Shown here: one piece after another, positions 37,798 to 47,275 of the stretch
How positions within the stretch are numbered: the first letter of the stretch is position 1
Layout: each line of letters starts with the position of its first letter
Source: Flavobacterium succinicans
GTDB taxonomy: Bacteria > Bacteroidota > Bacteroidia > Flavobacteriales > Flavobacteriaceae
Reading direction: 5' to 3'
Length of the DNA stretch: 64,000 bases
NCBI RefSeq assembly: GCF_001662485.1
Contig: NZ_JMTM01000035.1
Location: 62,001-126,000 of the forward strand
Translations under genes and position numbers: made by a program
The notes under the pieces: model-generated
What the model was told of the DNA's origin: nothing
What the model saw: the letters and a program-made list of their open reading frames with translations, nothing else
The model's database searches: none

Positions 37798-38406
37798 ATG
37801 AAATTAATTAATAATGTAGATAAATTAGGCACTCTGGGGCTTTTTTTCACAGCACTGTTTTCGCCTTGCTGTTTTCCTCTTTTTGCATTTGCAGCATCAG
37901 CTCTTGGACTTGGAAGCTTTGAATTATTTGGAGGATGGACGATGTGGATTTTTCAAGCGATGGTTTTAATTTCCATTGTTGGCTTAATCATTTCCTATCG
38001 TAAACATCGTTGCCTGTATCCTTTATTAATAGCAATCCCGAGTGGAATAACAATATTATTTGCCTATTATTTTAGCAAATCAGAAAATGCAGTTTATTTA
38101 ATTTATGCTGGTATGCTTGGGCTTTTCATAGCTACGATAGTAAATTATTATCGAAACAAATTACACGGAAATTGTGATACTTGCACTATCTACAATGGAA
38201 AATCAGTAGAATTAAAATCTACATTAACATGTCCAAATTGTGGGTATAGTAAAGACGAAATAATGCCAACCGATGCTTGTCAGTTTTTTTATGAGTGTGA
38301 AAAATGCAAAACAGTTTTAAGACCTAAACAAGGCGATTGTTGCGTTTATTGTAGTTACGGAACTGTAAAGTGTCCACCAATACAAGCCGGAGATAATTGC
38401 TGTTAG
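37798..38406 (+). CDS. MerC-like membrane protein with cysteine-rich C-terminus
   Basis: 202 residues. Four hydrophobic helices (about 12-35, 45-65, 75-92, 98-115) with a Cys pair near the start, FSPCCFPLFAF, as in MerC mercury-uptake proteins. The C-terminal part is a zinc-ribbon-like segment (CPNCGYS, CEKCKTVL, GDCCVYCSYGTVKCPP) ending NCC. It lies 20 bases after copA. MerC proteins import Hg2+ to a reductase, but no merA or merR is visible, so a broader soft-metal role is equally possible. Confidence 0.83.
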   Translation: MKLINNVDKLGTLGLFFTALFSPCCFPLFAFAASALGLGSFELFGGWTMWIFQAMVLISIVGLIISYRKHRCLYPLLIAIPSGITILFAYYFSKSENAVYLIYAGMLGLFIATIVNYYRNKLHGNCDTCTIYNGKSVELKSTLTCPNCGYSKDEIMPTDACQFFYECEKCKTVLRPKQGDCCVYCSYGTVKCPPIQAGDNCC

Positions 38407-38465
38407 AAATCACAAAATCAATATAACATAAAGTATAAAAATACAGTAACCAATAATTCAAAACA

Positions 38466-39338
38466 ATGAAAAAAATATTCCTATTTCCCCTAATTATTTT
38501 ACAATCAGTATTTATTTCTGCACAAAACAAAGTCCAGATAAGAATTACTTCTGCCAGTCCGGCAGCTTCATTTGAGCAAGAAGTAGGTAGTGCAAAAATC
38601 AAAATAACGTACAGCAGACCGTTGGTCAGAGGGCGTAAAATATTTGGTGAGTTAGTACCTTTTGATAAGCTTTGGCGAACTGGCGCAAGTGATTGTACCG
38701 TCATAACCACTTCCGAAGATATTTCTTTTGGTAACAATGTATTAAAAGCAGGAAGCTATTCAATATTCTCAATTCCTTCAATAAATGAGTGGACTATAAT
38801 TGTTAACTCAGATACTACCTTGCATGGAGAAACGGGCTATGATGAAAAAAAAGATATAATGCGTTTCAAAGTCCCTTTAGAAAAAAGCCCCAATTTTTAT
38901 GAAACTTTTACTATTGAATTAAATGATATCAATAGCAAAGGCGAAGCATTCCTAAAAATACTTTGGGAAAATACAATGGTTAAAATACCGGTAAAGAGCA
39001 AGGAGGACGATACAATAGTGGCATTGATAGATCAACATATAATTAAGGGTAAAACTCAGGATGCCAATTTATTATTTCAGGCAGCTAATTATTATTACAG
39101 TACTAATAGAGATTATAAACAAGCAATTATATGGCTTTTGGAAGCAGAAAAAATAAATCCTCAAAATTTCTATTATCCTAATCTAAGACAAAAATTAGCT
39201 TCTGAAAACAAAGATTACACTATTGCAATTGAAGCTGCAAAGCGAGCCATTTCAATTGCTGATAAGGAGAAAATGAAAAAAACTATTGATAGTTTGAACA
39301 ATAAAATTTCAGATTGGGAAATCTTGTTAAAAAAATAA
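38466..39338 (+). CDS. DUF2911 domain exported protein
   Basis: 290 residues; signal peptide (about 1-19, ending VFISAQ), then DUF2911 (about 22-170) with the family hallmarks SPAASFEQEVGSAKIKITYS, GRKIFGELVPFDKLWRTGAS and KAGSYSIFSIPS. The C-terminal 100 residues are helical and TPR-like (DANLLFQAANYYYSTNRDYK). Biochemical function is unknown. It sits between the MerC-like gene and the multicopper oxidase in the same direction. Confidence 0.85.
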   Translation: MKKIFLFPLIILQSVFISAQNKVQIRITSASPAASFEQEVGSAKIKITYSRPLVRGRKIFGELVPFDKLWRTGASDCTVITTSEDISFGNNVLKAGSYSIFSIPSINEWTIIVNSDTTLHGETGYDEKKDIMRFKVPLEKSPNFYETFTIELNDINSKGEAFLKILWENTMVKIPVKSKEDDTIVALIDQHIIKGKTQDANLLFQAANYYYSTNRDYKQAIIWLLEAEKINPQNFYYPNLRQKLASENKDYTIAIEAAKRAISIADKEKMKKTIDSLNNKISDWEILLKK

Positions 39339-39370
39339 TAGTGTAAAATTAAAATAATACAATTACTATA

Positions 39371-41641
39371 ATGGATATACAAAACATTCTTTCAAAAAAA
39401 CTGTTACCAATCGTAATCTTCGTTTTGGCAACACAAACGCTGTTTTCGCAAAACATAGTTCGTTACGATTTATATGTTCGTGATACCATCGTAAACTATT
39501 CTGGAAAAGAAAAAAGAGCAATTGCAGTAAATGGTCAAATTCCTATGCCAACATTAACATTTACAGAAGGTGATATTGCTGAAATTTATGTACATAACGA
39601 ATTAAAAGAAAGCACTTCATTGCATTGGCACGGACTATTTTTACCTAATAAAGAAGATGGTGTCCCAAACCTTACACAAATGCCAATAGAACCGGGAACT
39701 ACTCACAAATATTCGTTTCCAATAATTCAAAGCGGAACTCATTGGTACCACAGTCATTCAGGATTACAGGAACAAATTGGTATGTATGGTATGTTCATTA
39801 TGAACAAAAAACAAAATGACAAAACATTCCGAAAAGGTATAGATGATTTACCAACTGTGCCTATTATTTTAAGTGAATGGACCGATTTAAAACCCGAGAA
39901 CGTTCACAGAATGTTACACAATGCAACCGATTGGTTTGCAATTAAAAAAGGAACAACACAAAGTTATGCTGAAGCCATAAAACAAGGTCATTTCAAAACA
40001 AAAATAGCCAATGAATGGAAACGAATGAATGCTATGGATGTGAGCGATGTATATTATGATAAGTTTCTGATTAATGGTAAAAATGAAAGTCAGTTATCAC
40101 AGTTTAAAAGTGGAGATAAAGTTCGTTTGCGTGTGGCAAATGGTGGAGCTTCATCATACTTTTGGTTAACTTATGCTGGAGGAAAAATAACAGTTGTAGC
40201 TAGTGATGGTAACGATGTAGAACCTGTTGAAGTAGATAGATTATTGATAGCAGTATCCGAGACTTATGACATTATAGTTACAATTCCTGCAAGTAATACT
40301 TCTTATGAATTTTTAGCAACTCCAGAAGACCGCACAAAATCTACTTCATTATACATTGGAAATGGCATCAAACAATTGATTGCTCCGTTGCCAAAATTAA
40401 AATATTTTGAGGGAATGAAAATGATGAACGGAATGATGAAAATGAATGGGGATTTAGATGATATGGGAATGAGTATGTCCTTAAATCAAATGGATATGAA
40501 TGTAGTAATGTACCCAGAAATAACTGGTGCAGTAAGCGCAAAACATAAGGGTACTATGAGCGATATGGAAACGAGTACCGATCATTCCAATCACAATCAA
40601 AATCAGTACAATGCCAATGCGTTATCTACAATTACAACACTCAATTATGCCATGTTGAAAGCGACCGATAAAACAACTTTACCCAAAGATGCCCCAGTAA
40701 AAGAACTTCGTTTTGAACTAACAGGTAACATGAACCGATATGTTTGGAGTTTAGACAATAAAGTAGTTTCTGAAACAGATAAAATCCTAATAAAAAAAGG
40801 AGAAAACATTAGAATTACACTTTACAATGGTTCCATGATGCGTCATCCAATGCACTTACATGGACATGATTTCAGAATATTAAATGGTCAAGAGGAATAT
40901 GCACCATTAAAAAATGTAATGGACTTAATGCCTATGGAAACCAACATAATTGAATTCAATGCCAATGTTGAAGGAGATTGGTTTTTTCATTGTCATATTT
41001 TGTATCACATGATGGCAGGAATGGGAAGAGTATTCACCTATGAAAACCAAACGCCAAATCCGCTAATTCCAAATCCAAAAGTAGCACAAAGAAAATTATT
41101 TGCCGATGATAGAGCTTTTCATTTCATGGCAGAAAATGATTTTGCTACTAATGGAAATGATGGTATGGCAATGATCCAAAATACACGTTGGAGTTTAGGT
41201 GCAGAATGGCGACTAGGATACAATGATATGCATGGTTATGAAGCCGAATTTCATTTAGGCAGATACATAGGAAAAATGCAGTGGTTGATGCCTTTTATTG
41301 GTTTCGATTGGCGTTACAGGAATATGGATGGAATGATAGAAAAAAACATTTTTGGACAAGAAAATACCAAAGATAAAAGAGCCGTTCTAAGTGCCGGGGT
41401 TAATTACACATTACCAATGTTAGTAATTGCTCAAGCAGAAGTATTTCAGGATGGAAACATAAGATTACAGTTAATGAGAGAGGATATTCCAATTTCAAAA
41501 CGCTTAAGAATGGGGTTTATGGTAAACACCGATACAGAATTTATGCTAGATGCACGTTACATTTTAAAAAGAAATATAAGTTTAAGAACACATTACGATA
41601 GTGATATGGGATTTGGGTTAGGTATTAGTTTAAATTATTAA
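39371..41641 (+). CDS. multicopper oxidase fused to CopB-like outer-membrane barrel
   Basis: 756 residues with a signal peptide (about 1-28). Three cupredoxin domains carry all four copper motifs: LHWHGLFLPN, HWYHSHSGLQ, RHPMHLHGHDF and FHCHILYHMMAGMGRVF (type 1 and trinuclear sites). A Met-rich loop (MKMMNGMMKMN ... MGMSMSLNQMDMN) binds extra Cu+, as in CueO/PcoA. After about residue 575 a further 180 residues (WSLGAEWRLGYNDMHGYEAE; FIGFDWRYRNMDGM; ending GLGISLNY) resemble the CopB/PcoB outer-membrane barrel. Oxidation of Cu+ to Cu2+ and surface sequestration are probably carried out by one chain. Confidence 0.9.
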   Translation: MDIQNILSKKLLPIVIFVLATQTLFSQNIVRYDLYVRDTIVNYSGKEKRAIAVNGQIPMPTLTFTEGDIAEIYVHNELKESTSLHWHGLFLPNKEDGVPNLTQMPIEPGTTHKYSFPIIQSGTHWYHSHSGLQEQIGMYGMFIMNKKQNDKTFRKGIDDLPTVPIILSEWTDLKPENVHRMLHNATDWFAIKKGTTQSYAEAIKQGHFKTKIANEWKRMNAMDVSDVYYDKFLINGKNESQLSQFKSGDKVRLRVANGGASSYFWLTYAGGKITVVASDGNDVEPVEVDRLLIAVSETYDIIVTIPASNTSYEFLATPEDRTKSTSLYIGNGIKQLIAPLPKLKYFEGMKMMNGMMKMNGDLDDMGMSMSLNQMDMNVVMYPEITGAVSAKHKGTMSDMETSTDHSNHNQNQYNANALSTITTLNYAMLKATDKTTLPKDAPVKELRFELTGNMNRYVWSLDNKVVSETDKILIKKGENIRITLYNGSMMRHPMHLHGHDFRILNGQEEYAPLKNVMDLMPMETNIIEFNANVEGDWFFHCHILYHMMAGMGRVFTYENQTPNPLIPNPKVAQRKLFADDRAFHFMAENDFATNGNDGMAMIQNTRWSLGAEWRLGYNDMHGYEAEFHLGRYIGKMQWLMPFIGFDWRYRNMDGMIEKNIFGQENTKDKRAVLSAGVNYTLPMLVIAQAEVFQDGNIRLQLMREDIPISKRLRMGFMVNTDTEFMLDARYILKRNISLRTHYDSDMGFGLGISLNY

Positions 41642-41674
41642 AAAAGTTTCAATCAAAAATTAATACCAAAGAAA

Positions 41675-42523
41675 TTGAGCCCAAAAATCAACCAATTATT
41701 AACAGATTTAAACGAACAGTTAAATTTTACTGATTTAGAAATAGACGACCCAATAAAGCGTTGTGAAAGTGCTATAGATATTATTTTGAAATCACTCCAA
41801 AAATTAAAAGTATTATTTGAAAAAGAGAAAAATAAATCAAGTCAACAAGAAATAGAGTTCTTTAAAAATGTAAAGCCCAAATTTACGTCAAAACTAATTT
41901 ATTATAACGTTATATTCAAAATTGAAACGAAGAAACCGCATGGTGGTGAAAGAATTATCAAAAAATACCTTAATAACGAATTAGATAAACTTAAAAGATA
42001 TTTTGATGGTAACTTAGACTTCTACAGATATTACAGAACAGGAAGCAGCTATTTAGATCACAAATATTTTTTACGAGGAAAAATCGATGTAAAATTAGCT
42101 TTAGATAGTTTTTATTTTGAAGCAGATCATACATTTTCAACCTCTCACGATTTTAAAGTAGCAAAGATTTTAGCGCACGATTTAATCCAAGTTTATCTCG
42201 AAGATAAATTGTTGATGATGGAAAATAAAGACACAAAGGAAAAATCACAAGTCAACCCGAAGGTAAAGCAAACTTGGACAGGTTCTAAAGTCGCATTAAT
42301 AGAGCTTTTGTATGCTTTGCATACCGAAGGTGTGTTTAATAATGGAGCATCCGATTTGAAAGATATTGCGGAGTATTTTGAAAACATATTCAACATCGAT
42401 TTAGGTCAGTATCACAGGGCTTTCCTTGAAATTAGAATGCGAAAATCTGACCAAACCAAATTCCTAAACGCATTAAAAGAAAAATTAGTAAAACGGATGG
42501 AAAACACAGACGACTTACTTTAA
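41675..42523 (+). CDS. rteC: RteC family protein
   Basis: 282 residues from a TTG start. The RteC pattern is seen throughout: FYRYYRTGSSYLDHKYFLRG, then W..SKVALIELLYALHTEG (about 205-225) and FLEIRMRKSDQTKFL near the end. In the Bacteroides conjugative transposon CTnDOT, RteC binds DNA and activates excision genes in response to tetracycline through RteA/RteB. Those partners are missing here. It opens the mobility/replication group and probably controls excision of this island. Confidence 0.88.
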   Translation: MSPKINQLLTDLNEQLNFTDLEIDDPIKRCESAIDIILKSLQKLKVLFEKEKNKSSQQEIEFFKNVKPKFTSKLIYYNVIFKIETKKPHGGERIIKKYLNNELDKLKRYFDGNLDFYRYYRTGSSYLDHKYFLRGKIDVKLALDSFYFEADHTFSTSHDFKVAKILAHDLIQVYLEDKLLMMENKDTKEKSQVNPKVKQTWTGSKVALIELLYALHTEGVFNNGASDLKDIAEYFENIFNIDLGQYHRAFLEIRMRKSDQTKFLNALKEKLVKRMENTDDLL

Positions 42524-42636
42524 GACCAATAAATACAACACTTTGTATAAAAATCAATCACAACTTGTGATTGACTTGTGATTTAAAACTATTCAAAAAC
42601 TACAAATTTGTGCCATAACAATCTAAAACATACGTT

Positions 42637-42924
42637 ATGGCAATCGAAGTTATTACACGCGAAGACTTAAACGAATTCAGAAGTCTTCTTTTGAACGATT
42701 TAAAAGAAATCATTCAATCCAAACCGCAACAAACAAAACAGTGGCTCAAATCCAATGAAGTCCGTAAACTGTTAAACATTTCTCCAGGTACTTTGCAAAA
42801 TCTCCGCATCAACGGAACACTCACCTACACCAAAATAGGTGGCATAATGTATTATGACAATTCAGATATTGATAAGTTATTAAATGGAAATAAGGTAAAT
42901 GCTTTACCTACTCTGTTCAAATAA
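42637..42924 (+). CDS. helix-turn-helix domain protein (excisionase-like)
   Basis: 95 residues; the C-terminal 55 form a winged HTH of the excisionase/MerR kind: WLKSNEVRKLLNISPGTLQN, then LRINGTLTYTKIGGIMYYDN. In Bacteroidota elements such proteins commonly lie next to integrase or replication genes and act as excisionases or regulators. It lies 11 bases before the next gene. Confidence 0.85.
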   Translation: MAIEVITREDLNEFRSLLLNDLKEIIQSKPQQTKQWLKSNEVRKLLNISPGTLQNLRINGTLTYTKIGGIMYYDNSDIDKLLNGNKVNALPTLFK

Positions 42925-42935
42925 TTTTAGCAATT

Positions 42936-43769
42936 ATGAATTATATCAAACACTTAACTGGTTTCTTCGAAAAAGTAGCCATTGATAAAACGCTAAATCC
43001 AACACACGTAAGTTTATACATTGCATTGTTTCAATTTTGGAATTGCAATCGTTTCAAAAATCCAATCAGTATTAATCGCGATGAGGTAATGCGAATAAGT
43101 AAAATAAGTTCCAAAGCAACCTATCATAAATGTCTGAAGAACTTGCATAGTTTGGGTTATATCAATTACGAACCATCATACAATCCATTCAAAGGAAGTC
43201 ATGTCATTTTATTCAACTTTTCAGAAGATTTAAAACCGCTGCCAAAATCCGAAAGAAAACCAAAAAATGAACCACTTATTGAACTTGTTTCTGAACAAGC
43301 TTTGAACAAGTCTTGTACTAGTAGTGAAACAGGTACTGAACAAGCAGTAGTACCTTCTATAAACTATATAAACAATACAAACATTTTAAACGATAAAAAC
43401 GTTTCAAACTTGGAAAAGCACTCAAAAATTTTTGTAGAAATAAATAATTTGGATTTAAAAAACGATGATGAAGAAAAAGAAAAAAGTTCCGCAAAAAAAG
43501 AAAAAGAAGAAAAGTCACAGCCAACAATCGAAGAAGTCAAAATCTATTTCCAAGAAAATAACTTTCCGGAACAAGAAGCTCAAAAATTCTTCAACTATTT
43601 CAAAAGTGTCGGTTGGTTAGTCGGAGGTAAAACACCAATGGTCGATTGGCAAGCAGCAGCACAAAATTGGATGATTAACGCACCAAAATTTATTTCAAAT
43701 GCAGAACAACCAAACAGAGCAAAACAACTCAACACAACAACCGACAAAGACTATTCAGAGCCATTATAG
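42936..43769 (+). CDS. winged-helix replication/transcription protein of mobile element
   Basis: 277 residues. The N-terminal 90 residues form a winged helix (THVSLYIALFQFWNCNRFKN, then ISINRDEVMRISKISSKATY); a low-complexity Lys/Glu linker follows, then a DnaT/DUF-type C-terminal motif with FPEQEAQKFFNYFKSVGWLV and DWQAAAQNW. Similar proteins precede DnaC-like ATPases in mobile elements and phages and help load helicase. Its 3' end overlaps the ATPase gene by 71 bases in another frame. Confidence 0.8.
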   Translation: MNYIKHLTGFFEKVAIDKTLNPTHVSLYIALFQFWNCNRFKNPISINRDEVMRISKISSKATYHKCLKNLHSLGYINYEPSYNPFKGSHVILFNFSEDLKPLPKSERKPKNEPLIELVSEQALNKSCTSSETGTEQAVVPSINYINNTNILNDKNVSNLEKHSKIFVEINNLDLKNDDEEKEKSSAKKEKEEKSQPTIEEVKIYFQENNFPEQEAQKFFNYFKSVGWLVGGKTPMVDWQAAAQNWMINAPKFISNAEQPNRAKQLNTTTDKDYSEPL

Positions 43770-44364
43770 CTATGATGAGGTCATTACTTGGTTAGAAAAT
43801 AAAGGAGTTGAACTATATGGCAATCATTTCAAAATCATTGAAACCGATTATCCAATTGTGTACAAACTAATCGCGTATTTCTTAAAAGACGAACCAACAT
43901 GTTTTCAATATGGAATAAACCTCAACAAAGGAATTCTACTAACCGGACCAATCGGCTGCGGTAAAACATCATTGATGAATTTAATGAAATACCTAACAGC
44001 AACAGAACATAAGTTTTTCGTAAAACCATGTCGCGATATCAGCTTTGAATTCATCCAGGACGGCTACCAAATAATCCACAAATACAGCAATGGCAAACTA
44101 TACCAATCAGAACCAAGAACCTATTGCTTTGACGATTTAGGAACAGAAAACAACTTAAAATATTTTGGTAACGAATGCAATGTCATGGCAGAAATTCTAT
44201 TGAGCAGATATGATCTATTCATTTCAAAAAAACTATTTACTCACATAACCACCAACCTATCAGCCACAGAAATTGAAAAACATTACGGCAATCGAGTTCG
44301 CTCACGATTACGAGAGATGGTAAATTTAATAGCATTTGAAAAATCAGCTCAAGACAAGAGATAA
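43699..44364 (+). CDS. DnaC-like helicase-loader ATPase
   Basis: 221 residues. Walker A is LLTGPIGCGKTSLMN (about 82-95) and Walker B YCFDDLGTEN (about 140-148), with a sensor arginine region NRVRSRLREMVNLI near the end. AAA+ proteins of this type load the replicative helicase. The long overlap with the preceding frame suggests the start is further in, or that the two proteins are translationally coupled. The pair could serve replication of the excised island circle. Confidence 0.85.
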   Translation: MQNNQTEQNNSTQQPTKTIQSHYSYDEVITWLENKGVELYGNHFKIIETDYPIVYKLIAYFLKDEPTCFQYGINLNKGILLTGPIGCGKTSLMNLMKYLTATEHKFFVKPCRDISFEFIQDGYQIIHKYSNGKLYQSEPRTYCFDDLGTENNLKYFGNECNVMAEILLSRYDLFISKKLFTHITTNLSATEIEKHYGNRVRSRLREMVNLIAFEKSAQDKR

Positions 44365-44427
44365 AATCCGTATAAATCCGCGTTGCGAAGCATCTGTTTC
44401 ATCCGCGTTCCAATAACAAGAAACAAT

Positions 44428-45048
44428 ATGAACACAATAACCAACTTCTGGAACTACTTCCAACAAAACAACTTCGTTTTCCTTCTTCTAAACGAAATAC
44501 CAAAAGACCAACTAAAAATCCATTTCGACAAACTAATCGAGATACTACATCAATACAACAAAAACCTAGACCTCATCATTAAAAACAAAAAAAACGGTGC
44601 AGAATTAATCATCACCGCAAACGGAAATCCTTACCTATTCAAAGAAGTAGAACTACTAGTTCATCATGCTCCAGTTGTAGAGCGTTGGAAAATAACAGCG
44701 TTCCTTCAACCAGAGATGAATATTGAAAAATACGAAAACGGCACCGACAAACCATTAGAATATTACGGCATAACTTTACGAATAAGCGAAATGTATTTCA
44801 TCCCATTAGAAAACCCAAACAAACCAACCGATTTAGGAATAAAAGTGTTACTCAAAAACTATATTGTCCACAAAGACAACCCAAGACTTCGAGAAGCAGT
44901 TTACGTCCATATCGAACATCTAATTGGTGAAAAAGCATTTGCTAATGATATTGCATTTATTGAGATTGGACAATTGGAAGGAGATAGTGAAAGCCAAATT
45001 GAATTATATAATTTAAAATCATACATTGAGATTGAAATGACAAATTAG
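44428..45048 (+). CDS. hypothetical protein of Bacteroidota mobile elements
   Basis: 206 residues from the ATG at 44428; an in-frame upstream ATG at 44383 would add 15 residues that cover a common intergenic repeat, so the second start is preferred. The N-terminal part is helical (FWNYFQQNNFVFLLLNEIPK), the middle beta-rich (KNGAELIITANGNPYLFKEV; ALPVVERWK-like HAPVVERWKITAFLQPE). No catalytic motif is seen and no named domain recognised. It ends the replication group. Confidence 0.72.
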   Translation: MNTITNFWNYFQQNNFVFLLLNEIPKDQLKIHFDKLIEILHQYNKNLDLIIKNKKNGAELIITANGNPYLFKEVELLVHHAPVVERWKITAFLQPEMNIEKYENGTDKPLEYYGITLRISEMYFIPLENPNKPTDLGIKVLLKNYIVHKDNPRLREAVYVHIEHLIGEKAFANDIAFIEIGQLEGDSESQIELYNLKSYIEIEMTN

Positions 45049-45232
45049 TTCTATAATTAAATTATCAAAAATTAAGCTATTTGAAAGAGTGAAACTAATT
45101 TCATATCAAAGTAGATTGAATTATGAAAATTGAGTAATTTATTATTAACTTTTTTGTTATATTTTTGTGGAATTGTTTTCATTTGAAACTTTAAAATTTA
45201 TTCATTAGAATAGATGTAATCATATTTAATTT

Positions 45233-47248
45233 ATGAAAAAACATACCACAAAATTAACATCTAAAAGTATTGAAGGTAGTGGATTACCATCAGATTATAA
45301 GAAAGCTATAGCTGAATATATTTGGAATGGTTTTGATGCTGGAGCATCTACAATAAATATTGATTTTTCAGCAAACTCCATTGGAACACTTGAAAGTTTT
45401 TCAATTTCTGATAATGGTTCAGGAATTAGTTTCGATAATATATCAGATACTTTTGGAAATTTTATGGTTTCATTGAAAGCGAACTCGTTTTCAGAAACAG
45501 GATTTGTAAAAGGAAAAAAAGGAAAGGGAAGATATTCTTTTTCAACTTTTTGTAATAAAGCAACTTGGAGTACAATTTTTAAAACAAAAGAGGATAAATT
45601 TTTAGAATACAATATTCAAATCAAAAAAGAGAGTAGTCAAGATTTTGAAACATTTGATAGAGTAATTTCAAAAGAACAAAAGACAGGTACTAAAGTGATT
45701 TTTGAGGGCTTTACTGAAATTTATGGAGATTTATTAGATAATGAAGAATTTGAAAAGTTTTTAGCAAATGAGTTTGGCTGGTTTCTATACTTAAATAAAG
45801 AGAGAGATTTTAAAATACTTCTTAATAATAATCCTTTAGATTATTTTTCTGTAATAGATGATACCGATGAAAAAAATATTCCAATTGGAGATTATAATTT
45901 TAAGGTTAGTTATATAAGATGGAAGGAGAAAATAGGTGATAAATATTATTATTACTTTTTAAATGACGAGAAAAAGCAAGTTTTTAGAAAACACACTTCA
46001 TTTAACAATAAAGCTGTAGATTTTCATCATTCTCTATATATTGAAGCAACCTATTTTGACAACTTCAATGCCACAAAAGAAGATAATCCAACATTTGACT
46101 TTTCTGGTAAAAACCAAACAGATATTACATTTAGAAACCTTGTAGAGTTACTAAATGAATTTGTTTCTGAAAAAGAAAAATTATTCATTAGAAATTCAAA
46201 AGCTAATGAGTTAATTGAAAGTTACAACAAAAACAAAGTATTTCCAGTTTTCAAAAACAATTCATATGATCATTTAAGAAAAATTGATTTAGAAAATGTA
46301 ATCAAAGAGTTATATAGTGTTCAACCAAAAATTTTTCAAAGTCTAACTACAACTCAAAGCAAAACAATTGTTGGGTTTTTAAATTTACTACTTGATACTG
46401 ATCAAAGAGAAAGTGTTTTGACTATTGTTGAAAATGTTGTAAAACTTACAGATGACGAAAGAGAGGAACTAGCCAGAACTTTAAAGAGAACAAATTTATC
46501 CCATATAAATACACTAATAAAGTTACTAGAGAATAGATTTAATGTTGTTGAAATCTTAAAAGCATTAATCTTCGATTTGGAAAAATTCACAAATGAAAGA
46601 GAGCATATTCAAAAAGTTATAGAAGACAATTATTGGTTATTTGGTGAGCAATTTCATTTAGTTTCTGCTGACAAGAATTTTGAAATCTTATTAAATAATT
46701 ATTTTGCACACCTCGAAATTGATAATAAAAAACCAGAAACAATAGATAATAAAGAGAAGCTTAAAAGGCCTGATATTTTTATTAGTAGAAAATCAGACAT
46801 TCCAGATGCTACAAATAATGATTTAACCATTGAAGAAAATATTATTGTTGAATTAAAACGACCTTCTGTAGTAATTGGTTCTGAACAATTTCAACAAGTT
46901 GAAAGATATTTAAGGTTTATTATAGAGGAAGAACGTTTTAATAGTTTAAGAAGAAATTGGAAATTTATTTTAGTTGGTAAAAAAGTTGATGATTATATTA
47001 TTGATTTATATGAAAACCAAAAAAATAAAGGACAAAAATATCTAGTCCAATCAATTAGAAATTACGAAATATATGCAATGACTTGGGATGATTTATTTAT
47101 GCTGTTCAAAATAAAACACAAACACTTAATTGATAAATTAGAATTCAAATCTGCCGTAATTGAAAACTTAGAAGCAAAAGGAGTAAATTTAAATAAAGAT
47201 GCTTCAGATGAATTAACAAGAATTACTACTAACAGTCAATTAAATTAA
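45233..47248 (+). CDS. GHKL/Hsp90-like ATPase fused to a Shedu-like PD-(D/E)XK nuclease
   Basis: 671 residues. The N-terminal domain (about 8-170) is a GHKL ATPase: IAEYIWNGFDAG (N-box), ISDNGSGISFD (G1) and GKKGKGRYSF (G2 lid). A central helical region (about 250-450) follows. The C-terminal domain (about 460-640) has WLFGEQF, RPDIFISRKS, IIVELKRPS and QFQQVERYLRFI, the D...ExK...Q arrangement of the Shedu (DUF4263) nuclease. The two together suggest an ATP-gated nuclease. The next two genes follow at 27 bases and by direct overlap. I propose an anti-phage or anti-plasmid effector; function is not proven. Confidence 0.85.
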   Translation: MKKHTTKLTSKSIEGSGLPSDYKKAIAEYIWNGFDAGASTINIDFSANSIGTLESFSISDNGSGISFDNISDTFGNFMVSLKANSFSETGFVKGKKGKGRYSFSTFCNKATWSTIFKTKEDKFLEYNIQIKKESSQDFETFDRVISKEQKTGTKVIFEGFTEIYGDLLDNEEFEKFLANEFGWFLYLNKERDFKILLNNNPLDYFSVIDDTDEKNIPIGDYNFKVSYIRWKEKIGDKYYYYFLNDEKKQVFRKHTSFNNKAVDFHHSLYIEATYFDNFNATKEDNPTFDFSGKNQTDITFRNLVELLNEFVSEKEKLFIRNSKANELIESYNKNKVFPVFKNNSYDHLRKIDLENVIKELYSVQPKIFQSLTTTQSKTIVGFLNLLLDTDQRESVLTIVENVVKLTDDEREELARTLKRTNLSHINTLIKLLENRFNVVEILKALIFDLEKFTNEREHIQKVIEDNYWLFGEQFHLVSADKNFEILLNNYFAHLEIDNKKPETIDNKEKLKRPDIFISRKSDIPDATNNDLTIEENIIVELKRPSVVIGSEQFQQVERYLRFIIEEERFNSLRRNWKFILVGKKVDDYIIDLYENQKNKGQKYLVQSIRNYEIYAMTWDDLFMLFKIKHKHLIDKLEFKSAVIENLEAKGVNLNKDASDELTRITTNSQLN

Positions 47249-47275
47249 AACTATAATTAGCTCATAGAACTTCTA

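Noticed and set aside
37798..38406. Complete mercury-resistance operon
   Set aside because: Only a MerC-like protein is present; merA, merR, merP and merT were not found.
44365..44427. AAATCCGCGTTGCGAAGCAT segment before the 206-aa hypothetical gene
   Set aside because: Looks like a common short intergenic repeat of flavobacteria; a single copy in this window gives nothing to build on.
45160..45167. TATTTTTG as promoter of the GHKL-Shedu operon
   Set aside because: It matches the -7 element but no TTTG or TTG lies at the right distance upstream, so it is not listed as a promoter.
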